From assembly GCA_034429745.1 (NCBI GenBank), contig DAOUFY010000157.1:1-21712 (forward strand): a stretch of DNA of 21,712 bases, given 5' to 3'. The DNA comes from JBAXBF01 sp034429745. GTDB taxonomy: Bacteria; Chloroflexota; Anaerolineae; Anaerolineales; DRKV01. The number at the start of each line of letters is the position of its first letter. Positions within the stretch are counted from its first letter, which is position 1. Positions 15,268 to 21,712 of the stretch are shown piece by piece. The notes beneath the pieces were generated by a model that was not told the origin of the DNA, did no database searches, and saw nothing but the letters and a program-made list of their open reading frames with translations. Position numbers and translations under genes: made by a program.

Positions 15268-17034
15268 TTATTTATCTAATGTCAAATGGCTGATTGTCTG
15301 AATCAATTCATCTTCACGGATAATAGAATGCGGAATTTCCCAACCTTGATTATTAAGAAGCTTAATAAGTTGCGTAATGAGGGGAGGTAGCAATTCGCCT
15401 CTTGTTAATGCATACTCATCTGTTAATACCTCTTCAACCAAGCCATTTGCAATTTGTCTTCCATTTTTCATCACTGTGCAAGTATCTGCTAAATAAGCAG
15501 CATCTTCCATTGCATGAGTAGCAAAAAGAAGAGTCTTCCCTTCTTTTATTAGTAAGTGAAGCTGCTGTAGTAGTTCCTTTTGTGAAAAAGGATCTAACCC
15601 GGCCGTTGGTTCATCCAAAACAATGACTGCAGGATCTAATACAAACACAGAAGCTAAAGCAACTTTTCTACGCTCACCGCCACTTAATCCAAAGGTCATT
15701 CGGTCTTTATATAACTCAAAATCTAGACCAACTTTAGACAACGCAGAAGCAACCTCTTCTCGAAGAGTGTTTTTATCTTTCACACCATATCTCTTTGCTT
15801 TATATGCAATTTCATCGCCCACATATTGTTCAAAAAAATATTCCTCAGGTGTTTGAAATGCATAACCTACTCTGCGGCGCAGTAATTTTACATCCAAATC
15901 CGGCTGCGTAAGATCCATACCTTCAACTATAATCATCCCATGTTGAGGTCTCAGCAAAGCATTAACATGCTGAAGCAGTGTGCTTTTCCCACTGCCTGTT
16001 CCACCAATTAATGCGTGTGCACCACCGCGAGGGATAAGAATGCTAATCCCTTCTAATGCTTTCGTTGCTAAGGGTGTGTCGGGGTAGTATGTGAACCCTA
16101 ATTGTTCTACTTGGATAGAAGGATTTGCCAAATTAGCTGCAGCTTTTCCCGAGCTTGTTCCGTTTAATTCCTTTATCCTTCCGTTCTTTCTGTGTTCTAA
16201 TGGCACAAGGCGGCACAATTCTAAAACCAGTTCTTCAATTGTAAGCATTTCTTGCTTTATTGAAGGGAAATAAGGTTTCAATGAATGAGTTAGCCGCTGA
16301 GCCAAGGTTGGCATAAGATGATAACGGAATAAACCATCATAATATGAAAATGCATGTTTTGGAGAAGCATCAAACACTAACCGACCCTCAAATAATCCTA
16401 TAACTCGGTCTGCTTGTACTGCTTCTTCCATGTCGTGGGTTATATACAAAATGGTAATTCCCTCTTGATTCAATTGTTTCATAAAAGAGAAGACTTGCCT
16501 TCTACTTAAAGGATCCAACATGGAAGTTGTTTCATCTAAAATCATCACTCGCGGTTTTCTGGCTAGGACACCTGCAAAAGCCACTCGTTGAATTTGCCCC
16601 GCAGAAAGCATATTGATGGCGCGCTTACGTTGTTCCCATAACCCTACTTTACGCAAAGCTTCCTCTATTAACTTTTGGCTTTCCATTTCCGATAAACCCA
16701 ACTGCTCAACACCAAAAGCTATATCCTCTTCCACCGTACTGCCAATAATTTGTTCCTGTGGGTATTGAAACACCATGCCAACTGTTGAGCGGATTTTTGC
16801 ATGCTGACTTCTATCTTTTGTATCTAAGCCATCTACTTTTACCCATCCCTCGTTAGGAAGCAAAGTAGCATTAATCATCCTGGCTAGAGTGCTTTTTCCA
16901 CTTCCATTGGCGCCAACAATAGCAATGAATTCCCCTTCTCGAACTGAAAAGGATATTTCACGCAGTGACTCTATAGTATTATTCCCTATAACATATTGAT
17001 GGGAAACACGATTTACTTCAATGAGATACTTCAT
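15268..17034 (-). CDS. Fused double ATPase of an ECF transporter (EcfA1-EcfA2)
   Basis: The 588-residue chain holds two ABC ATPase domains. Domain 1 has Walker A GANGSGKST (41-49), signature LSAGQ (143-147), Walker B VMILDETTSMLDP with Glu168, and switch His200. Domain 2 has Walker A GGTGSGKST (344-352), Q-loop Gln394, signature LSGGERRK (450-457), Walker B IVLDEPTAGLDP with Glu475, and His507. The DETTSMLDP form in domain 1 is usual for EcfA proteins. A linker of about 75 residues (230-305) joins them. In many bacteria these are separate ecfA1 and ecfA2 genes; here both sites look catalytically complete. The ATG at 17034 is preceded in frame by TAA and has no clear ribosome site; the gene lies 45 bp after the adenylating-enzyme gene and abuts ecfT. 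Confidence 0.93.
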   Translation of the reverse strand: MKYLIEVNRVSHQYVIGNNTIESLREISFSVREGEFIAIVGANGSGKSTLARMINATLLPNEGWVKVDGLDTKDRSQHAKIRSTVGMVFQYPQEQIIGSTVEEDIAFGVEQLGLSEMESQKLIEEALRKVGLWEQRKRAINMLSAGQIQRVAFAGVLARKPRVMILDETTSMLDPLSRRQVFSFMKQLNQEGITILYITHDMEEAVQADRVIGLFEGRLVFDASPKHAFSYYDGLFRYHLMPTLAQRLTHSLKPYFPSIKQEMLTIEELVLELCRLVPLEHRKNGRIKELNGTSSGKAAANLANPSIQVEQLGFTYYPDTPLATKALEGISILIPRGGAHALIGGTGSGKSTLLQHVNALLRPQHGMIIVEGMDLTQPDLDVKLLRRRVGYAFQTPEEYFFEQYVGDEIAYKAKRYGVKDKNTLREEVASALSKVGLDFELYKDRMTFGLSGGERRKVALASVFVLDPAVIVLDEPTAGLDPFSQKELLQQLHLLIKEGKTLLFATHAMEDAAYLADTCTVMKNGRQIANGLVEEVLTDEYALTRGELLPPLITQLIKLLNNQGWEIPHSIIREDELIQTISHLTLDK

Positions 17035-17079
17035 CTTTTAGACGAACGGAGACAGGTTCTGCCAACTTATAAGGAGAGC

Positions 17080-18723
17080 CTACAGGGTTTGCTTTCCAAA
17101 AGCTTCTTCTTCTAATATTTTTTGAAGCTGCAAGCGATCAATTTTGCCATTGACATTGAGAGGAAGTTTTTCTAGAAAGTAAACGCGTTTAGGTATCATA
17201 TAATCTGGCAATTTTTTCCGGCAGGCATTGATGATTGCTTTCTCACTCAATTCTACATTTCCCCCAGCAAATGCAACAATCCCTGTTGCTCGTCCTTCTT
17301 TAATTGGCCATGCTATTGAAATAATCATTTCAGTACCAGCAGTTTCTCTTAATACTGCATCAATCTCTCCCAATTCAATTCTATGACCAAATATTTTTAT
17401 TTGGGTATCTATTCTTCCCAGAAAATACAGGCAACCATTTTCGTCCTGCTTGACTAAATCCCCCGTCCGATACCAAATTTGGCTACCCAATTCAGGTATC
17501 CGAATATATTGCTCCTTTGTTTTTTCCGGATTATTCAAATAACCGCCAGTAACTTGGCTGCCGCTCAAGCATAACTCGCCGCTCTCTCCAACACTGGCTA
17601 AAATCACTTCTTTTTGGTTTCCACTCTGCCTAATTTCCTTAACTACACAAGCCTGTTGTCCTTTAAAAGGGTAACCAATCGGTACAATGCCGTTGATGCA
17701 TTGTTGGGGTGATTCTTTATCATCCCAGCGATAATGGCAAATAGCTATGGTTGTCTCAGTTGGACCATATAAATTTTCGACAATGGAATGAGATGCAGCT
17801 GCCTGCCACTCAGCGGCTAATTTTGCAGATAATGCCTCACCACAAAATAAACTATAACGCAAAGAAGGCAACGAATTAGGCTTTAACAATCGGTAGCCAG
17901 ACATAAACATTGCAACCGATGGTACTGAAAACCACATCGTTAATTCCCTTTTATTTATAAAATCTCCCGGTGCCATTAAATACTTTTCCGGCACACAGCA
18001 TACACAAGCTCCCCTTTCCCATGCTACAAACATATCATGAACGCTAAGGTCAAAAGTCATATCGAACATTTGTGAGAATCGATCATTTTCATTAACTTGG
18101 TAGCGCTCAGCAATATACTCTATATAGGAGCGAACATTTCCATGACTAACCGGTACACCTTTTGGTATGCCAGTACTTCCAGAAGTAAAAAGCAAATAAG
18201 CACAGGAATTTTCAGCTACTGAAAAATCATTCATGGAGCTAAAAATAAGTTCAGGGTTCGCTGTACCGAAACTGGAATAATGATGTTTAGGATAGTGTTT
18301 TGACCAATAGACTATATCCTCTTCAGATTCAAAAATAATCCATAATGATTTATCCAATGTCAACAACAGCTTCTCCAGCATTGAAAAGCATTCATTTCCT
18401 ACAACTAAGACATCAACCCCCGACAATTCAACCATTCGCTGTGTTCTTTCTGGTGGAAAGGTGGGGTTTAAAGGCACATAACCTCGACCTGTAGCTAATA
18501 TACCTAATATGCTGGCATAGGCTGTTTCACTTCTATAAGCCAGCATGGCGGCAACTTCTTTCTGCATGCTCTGTGTTGATTGTATAGCGGCAGCGATTTT
18601 ACCTGCTTTATTCCACAACTCCTGATACGAAAGCACCTTGTGATCAACTTCAAGCGCTGGGCGCTCTGGAAACTTAGTCAACGAATTTAGAAATCCGCCA
18701 ATTAATCCTTTATACATGCCCAT
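17080..18723 (-). CDS. Stand-alone amino-acid adenylating enzyme, DltA-like
   Basis: This 547-residue ANL-superfamily enzyme should activate a carboxylate as acyl-AMP and load it onto a carrier thiol. Visible core motifs are A3 LLFTSGSTGIPKG (177-189), A5 NLYGPTET (317-324), A7 YRTGD (418-422), A8 GRIDTQIKIFGHRIELGEID (436-455) and A10 NVNGKIDR with Lys527. Asp225 in FDLSVHD aligns with the Asp that holds the amino group in amino-acid A-domains, and LFCGE with Cys294 matches D-alanine ligase DltA. No carrier or condensation domain is fused, and no dltB, dltC or dltD gene is adjacent, so D-alanylation of teichoic acids is not supported. It begins 24 bp after the moaB-like stop, with GAGG about 9 nt upstream. 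Substrate and carrier are unknown. Confidence 0.82.
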   Translation of the reverse strand: MGMYKGLIGGFLNSLTKFPERPALEVDHKVLSYQELWNKAGKIAAAIQSTQSMQKEVAAMLAYRSETAYASILGILATGRGYVPLNPTFPPERTQRMVELSGVDVLVVGNECFSMLEKLLLTLDKSLWIIFESEEDIVYWSKHYPKHHYSSFGTANPELIFSSMNDFSVAENSCAYLLFTSGSTGIPKGVPVSHGNVRSYIEYIAERYQVNENDRFSQMFDMTFDLSVHDMFVAWERGACVCCVPEKYLMAPGDFINKRELTMWFSVPSVAMFMSGYRLLKPNSLPSLRYSLFCGEALSAKLAAEWQAAASHSIVENLYGPTETTIAICHYRWDDKESPQQCINGIVPIGYPFKGQQACVVKEIRQSGNQKEVILASVGESGELCLSGSQVTGGYLNNPEKTKEQYIRIPELGSQIWYRTGDLVKQDENGCLYFLGRIDTQIKIFGHRIELGEIDAVLRETAGTEMIISIAWPIKEGRATGIVAFAGGNVELSEKAIINACRKKLPDYMIPKRVYFLEKLPLNVNGKIDRLQLQKILEEEAFGKQTL

Positions 18724-18747
18724 GTTTTCTATCCTCTTGCATATTCG

Positions 18748-19257
18748 CTAGCGCTGTATTTCCCAAGCTAAATGACTTGCCTCGGGGGCTATAAGTTTTT
18801 CCCATGCCAACTTAACCGCATCCGGTGAGCCCGGGATTGAAATAATGATTTTTCCATGATACACTCCGGCAGTAGCCCGTGAAAACATGGCCGCGGAGCC
18901 CACCTGTTGGTAACTTAGCATCCGAAACAGCTCGCCGAACCCCATCAATGTCTTTTCAAGCATGCGGCTGATTACATCATAAGTGGTATCTCGTTTAGAT
19001 ATTCCTGTTCCGCCATTAAAAAGTATGATTTGCACATCATGTGCAGCTAATTCGTTGAGAACCTCTTCAACCATTTCAGGATCGTCTTTGATAATTCGGT
19101 AAACACTGCATTGATGGTTAGCTTGATGAATAACTTGTGCTAAATAATGGTAATTCGTATCCGTTTCGGGAGTACGGCTATCACTGACTGTAACAACCGC
19201 AAATGATACGGGACCTCTTTGTGCCGCAATATGCTTGTGCTTTTCACTACTTCTCAT
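18748..19257 (-). CDS. MoaB/MogA-like molybdopterin-binding protein
   Basis: The 169-residue protein carries the MoCF-binding fold of MoaB/MogA, which adenylylates molybdopterin before metal insertion (the MogA reaction; some MoaB proteins have no proven activity). Key motifs are VVTVSDSRTP (21-30), FNGGTGISKRD (80-90), GFGELFRMLSY (106-116), SRATAG (126-131) and IPGSPDAV (141-148). Length is typical of MoaB. It starts 26 bp after the LysM gene with a weak ribosome site. No other molybdenum-cofactor gene is visible here. The ECF module two genes downstream could transport an unrelated substrate; I see no evidence that it carries molybdate. Confidence 0.92.
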   Translation of the reverse strand: MRSSEKHKHIAAQRGPVSFAVVTVSDSRTPETDTNYHYLAQVIHQANHQCSVYRIIKDDPEMVEEVLNELAAHDVQIILFNGGTGISKRDTTYDVISRMLEKTLMGFGELFRMLSYQQVGSAAMFSRATAGVYHGKIIISIPGSPDAVKLAWEKLIAPEASHLAWEIQR

Positions 19258-19283
19258 AAACTTAGCGCCAACTCAAATATCTT

Positions 19284-20045
19284 TTACTCTGTCGGTTGAG
19301 CCATAACCGTTTGAATTGCAGCTTGGGTTTGAGTCTGTCTTACAGAGATTTGAGGTGTAGTCGTTGGAGTTGGAGTAACCAAATTCACAGGTATTTTTAG
19401 CCGCATGCCAATTTGTAATGGTGGTATTTTATCTTTCTTCAAATCAATTTTCCCAAAACTATCCTCATTTTGCTGCAAAATACCTTCAATAGTGGTGTTA
19501 TATTGGGAGGCCAAACCGTTAAAGGAATCGTTAGCTTTTACAATAATTTCGATCACCCGTCCTTTAGGTAAATAAGTTGGCAGAGGAGTAGCAGTTGGTG
19601 GTTCAACACCTAACGGAATAATCAATTCCTGTCCTACGAAAATATTTGCATCGGTTAGTTTATTGTATTCCATCAGGTAATTCACATCCAAGCCAAATTT
19701 CTGGGCAATAGAAAATAGCACATCACCCTCTTGAACAGTATAGGTAAATGGACCGCTAGGCGTTTCAGAGGGAATAGGTGTAATTGTAGCTTCCTCTGTG
19801 GGCGTTAGCGTTTCTGTGGCGGTTGAGGTTATAGTTGGAGTATCTGTGGGTGTGGGCGTAATGGTAGGAGTTGGTGTTTTCGTTGCAAAGAGTGAAATTT
19901 TAGTTCCTCCAGCCAGCGTAAAGACAAGAAATATCCCCCCAACAACAACTAATATTAAAGCCAAACCACCGACAATAAGAGGCGCTATTCTTTGCTTACG
20001 GCGGTATGTGCTACGAATTGATTGAATTGACTTTTTCTGTTGCAT
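19284..20045 (-). CDS. Membrane-anchored protein with Thr/Pro-rich spacer and two LysM domains
   Basis: The 253-residue protein has a basic cytoplasmic N-terminus (1-20), one transmembrane segment (about 21-45), a low-complexity Thr/Pro spacer (about 57-97), a clear LysM domain (101-145: YTVQEGDVLFSIAQKFGL ... IFVGQELIIP), a second Pro-rich linker, a diverged second LysM (165-220: NDSFNGLASQYNTTIEGILQQN ... LQIGMRLKIP) and a Thr/Gln-rich tail. LysM domains bind N-acetylglucosamine polymers such as peptidoglycan, so it is likely a cell-wall-bound, membrane-tethered protein facing outward. No catalytic domain is present. AGGAG lies 6 nt before ATG 20045. It is the first gene of the run to moaB, the adenylating enzyme and the ECF genes. 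This architecture is common in Anaerolineae. Confidence 0.9.
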   Translation of the reverse strand: MQQKKSIQSIRSTYRRKQRIAPLIVGGLALILVVVGGIFLVFTLAGGTKISLFATKTPTPTITPTPTDTPTITSTATETLTPTEEATITPIPSETPSGPFTYTVQEGDVLFSIAQKFGLDVNYLMEYNKLTDANIFVGQELIIPLGVEPPTATPLPTYLPKGRVIEIIVKANDSFNGLASQYNTTIEGILQQNEDSFGKIDLKKDKIPPLQIGMRLKIPVNLVTPTPTTTPQISVRQTQTQAAIQTVMAQPTE

Positions 20046-20082
20046 GTGTTTCTCCTGATTAAGAGATACCTTACCTTTTTTA

Positions 20083-20111
20083 ATTCTACTTCAATTTTAT
20101 TTTTTCAGCAA
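20083..20111 (-). promoter_or_regulatory. Candidate promoter for the LysM-moaB-ECF run
   Basis: On the minus strand TTGCTG (20106-20111) and TAGAAT (20083-20088) are 17 bp apart, matching three and five consensus bases. The leader to ATG 20045 would be about 30 nt, enough for the AGGAG at 20052-20056. The 216-bp divergent space is AT-rich, and other weak boxes occur in it. Confidence 0.35.
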
Positions 20112-20218
20112 ACTAAAGATTCAGTTTGTGTATTGTTTCATCTTCCTTATTTCAAGTGTACGATAATAAAGCCTTTAAAATAAAATTTTTTGTCAAGTAT
20201 TAATGAAGAATAGCTTTA

Positions 20219-20227
20219 TGATATAAT
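20219..20227 (+). promoter_or_regulatory. Extended -10 promoter for the chemoreceptor gene
   Basis: TG-A-TATAAT is a perfect extended -10 element. A second perfect TATAAT follows at 20232-20237. TTGTCA at 20190-20195 is too far away (26 bp) to be its -35. The start would fall near 20234, with GGAG at 20249-20252 nine nt before ATG 20262. There is no sign of a chemotaxis-type sigma-28 promoter. Confidence 0.55.
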
Positions 20228-20261
20228 AGGCTATAATCTTTTCAAATTGGAGAACATTGAC

Positions 20262-21712
20262 ATGGCGAATCAATATACTTTTTCCATAAGAAGGATGATA
20301 ACGCTATTAGGAGGAGTATGCATTCTTATTACTGCTGCGATATTAACTATCTATTCCTCTTATACCCAATATAATTCTTTAGTTAACAATTCTAAACAGA
20401 CAGTTGTTTCTGAAGCTTCCGCCCAAGCGAACGCTATTAAAGCTGAAATAGAATCAGCTCTCGATACTGTTCGCACGATTGCGATTATTTTTTCTTCTAC
20501 AAAAAGTGATAATATAATTTTAGCCCGCGAAGAAGTTGTGGCAATGTTAAAACAAATATTTTCCCAAACACCTATGGCCCTTGGGATGGGAACTTGTTGG
20601 GAACCTAATGCTTTTGATCAAAACGATGCAATGTATGTCAACGCAGCATGGCACGATCAAACAGGTCGTTTTGTGCCTTATCTTGAACGGGCAGGAGATA
20701 ATAAAATCAATATAAGACCTACTACAGGTTATGGTAATGAAGGAAAAGCTCCTTGGTATTTTATACCCAAACGCACTAAGCAAGAAATAATTACTGAGCC
20801 TTACATTCAACCAGTCAATAATGTTGATGTGCTTATGTCAACAGTTGCTGCCCCTGTTATAGCTGACAATTCTTTTTATGGGGTAGTAATGCTTGATTTC
20901 AAATTAACCTTCTTGCAGCAAGTGGTTGATGAAAACTTGCTTTATAATGGCAGGGCAGAAACGGTTCTCTATACTAATAAAGGCAATATTGGCGCTTACA
21001 GCAGCAAGCCCGAATTGGTTGGCAAGAATATCAAAGATGTCTTCCCAGATTGGGAAGCGCGCTTGGCACTCATTCAAAAGGGGGAAGAAGCAATTCGTGA
21101 GGAGAATGGCTTCCTCTCTGTTTATGTGCCCATTCGTTTTGGCAATACAACCACACCTTGGATGATGAACATCACTGTCCCACAATCGGTTATTGTGCAA
21201 GACGCTCTGCAGTCTTTATGGGTAATGATTGGATTGGGAGTGCTCATGACACTGTTGGCATTGTGGCTGCTGTGGGTGTTTGCCGGGCGCATCAGCCGCC
21301 CATTGCAAACCGCAACCCGCGCTCTTGCTGTGCTTTCCAGCGGCAATTTGCTGGTGGATGAGCGCGAAGAAGAAGGCAGAGCCCTCATGAAAGAAGCCAA
21401 ACAGCTGCTTGCTCGCAAGGATGAAATCGGCGCTCTGATGCATGCCATGCAGCAGCTGTTGGACAGCTTGCGCGATGTTCATCGCATGGCAAAGCACATC
21501 GCTGGCGGCAATCTGGAAAGCACCATTACCATCAAAGGAGAGCAGGATCAATTGAACTCAGCGTTAGCCGGGATGATTGACGCCCTGCGTGAAAGAACAC
21601 ATTGGTATGAAGCGATGCTCGATTCCATCCCCTTCCCCATTTCCGTAACGGATAACGAGATGAATTGGACTTTCATCAATGAAGCAGCAACGAAAGTCAT
21701 GGGGCGCAAACG
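20262..21712 (+). CDS. Chemoreceptor-type transmembrane protein (dCache-HAMP-PAS), 3' end cut by window edge
   Basis: From ATG 20262 (GGAG nine nt upstream) the frame stays open for 483 codons to the right edge, so the gene is partial. A first membrane helix (about 12-32) is followed by an extracellular double-Cache sensor (about 35-310, including APWYF at 163-167 and TEPYIQPVNNVDVLMSTV at 178-195), a second helix (about 318-340), a HAMP region starting AGRISRPL (341-348), a second HAMP-like segment (about 398-445) and the start of a PAS domain WYEAMLDSIPFPISVTD (448-464). This order is common in methyl-accepting chemotaxis proteins; a histidine kinase or diguanylate cyclase cannot be excluded because the output domain is outside the window. 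The Arg of the amino-acid-binding Cache motif is not seen before WY, so an amino-acid ligand is not indicated. GC rises sharply near base 21000. Confidence 0.85.
   Translation, partial: MANQYTFSIRRMITLLGGVCILITAAILTIYSSYTQYNSLVNNSKQTVVSEASAQANAIKAEIESALDTVRTIAIIFSSTKSDNIILAREEVVAMLKQIFSQTPMALGMGTCWEPNAFDQNDAMYVNAAWHDQTGRFVPYLERAGDNKINIRPTTGYGNEGKAPWYFIPKRTKQEIITEPYIQPVNNVDVLMSTVAAPVIADNSFYGVVMLDFKLTFLQQVVDENLLYNGRAETVLYTNKGNIGAYSSKPELVGKNIKDVFPDWEARLALIQKGEEAIREENGFLSVYVPIRFGNTTTPWMMNITVPQSVIVQDALQSLWVMIGLGVLMTLLALWLLWVFAGRISRPLQTATRALAVLSSGNLLVDEREEEGRALMKEAKQLLARKDEIGALMHAMQQLLDSLRDVHRMAKHIAGGNLESTITIKGEQDQLNSALAGMIDALRERTHWYEAMLDSIPFPISVTDNEMNWTFINEAATKVMGRK

Noticed and set aside
17035..17079. 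Possible vitamin riboswitch before the ECF genes that would name the substrate
   Set aside because: Only 45 bp lie between the adenylating-enzyme stop and the ATPase start, too short for the known vitamin-sensing riboswitches.
19798..20025. Plus-strand Val/Gly-rich open frame
   Set aside because: It is the complement of the Thr/Pro-rich spacer codons of the LysM gene; its low complexity is fully explained by that.
20190..20196. TTGTCA on the plus strand and TTGACA on the minus strand as -35 boxes
   Set aside because: On the plus strand the spacing to TATAAT is 26 bp, and on the minus strand no -10 lies 16-18 bp downstream, so neither is a convincing promoter element.
20904..21551. Several minus-strand open frames opposite the right end of the window
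   Set aside because: They lie antisense to an uninterrupted plus-strand frame with clear Cache, HAMP and PAS sequence; they are long only because the GC-rich part has few stops.
1..21712. Mobile elements, CRISPR arrays, tRNA or rRNA genes
   Set aside because: I saw no transposase or integrase frame, no regularly spaced direct repeats, and no tRNA- or rRNA-like sequence in the few short intergenic spaces.

Overview
The window looks like chromosomal DNA of an AT-leaning bacterium, most likely a member of the Chloroflexota (class Anaerolineae). This rests on gene content, not on a marker gene: a membrane-anchored LysM protein with a Thr/Pro-rich spacer, tandem DUF4870 membrane proteins, a split glycine dehydrogenase (GcvPA + GcvPB), a TGS-containing uridine-kinase-like enzyme, and an ECF transporter with both ATPases fused into one chain. 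I saw no rRNA, tRNA, CRISPR array, transposase, integrase or replication origin.

Layout. (1) 1-5547, all on the minus strand: a tight run coding, in transcription order, a membrane-anchored alpha/beta hydrolase, a MurJ/MviN-like flippase, a zinc-finger SAM methyltransferase, a B12-binding-type radical SAM protein and a second methyltransferase that leaves the window at base 1. This resembles part of a cell-surface polymer or lipid modification locus. An extended -10 promoter overlapping an inverted repeat (5578-5602) probably drives it. (2) 5616-12520, minus strand: two DUF4870 proteins, gcvH, gcvPA, gcvPB, a uridine-kinase-like gene and a luciferase-like oxidoreductase. Gaps are 0-31 bp with two overlaps, and the run ends at a hairpin terminator (5616-5640). 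It makes the P and H proteins of glycine cleavage; gcvT and the dihydrolipoamide dehydrogenase gene are not here. (3) 12696-14465, plus strand: aspS alone, divergent from region 2. Its sequence carries the His31/Gly83 pair associated with non-discriminating AspRS. (4) 14473-20045, minus strand: LysM protein, MoaB/MogA-like protein, stand-alone DltA-like amino-acid adenylating enzyme, fused double EcfA, and EcfT. The EcfT gene meets aspS tail to tail with only 7 bp between stop codons. (5) 20262 to the right edge, plus strand: 5' part of a transmembrane chemoreceptor-type protein (dCache, HAMP, PAS), cut by the window.

The most unusual things are structural. Two strong inverted repeats lie inside coding sequence: a 21-bp-paired quasi-palindrome at 1-51 and a perfect 12-bp stem at 4346-4374 just after the GTG start of the flippase gene. 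There is also a sharp rise in GC (about 36% to about 55% by hand count) inside the chemoreceptor gene near base 21000, which suggests a mosaic gene. No single system in the window stands out as clearly new; the adenylating enzyme/MoaB/ECF grouping and the anchored hydrolase are the best candidates for unassigned function.
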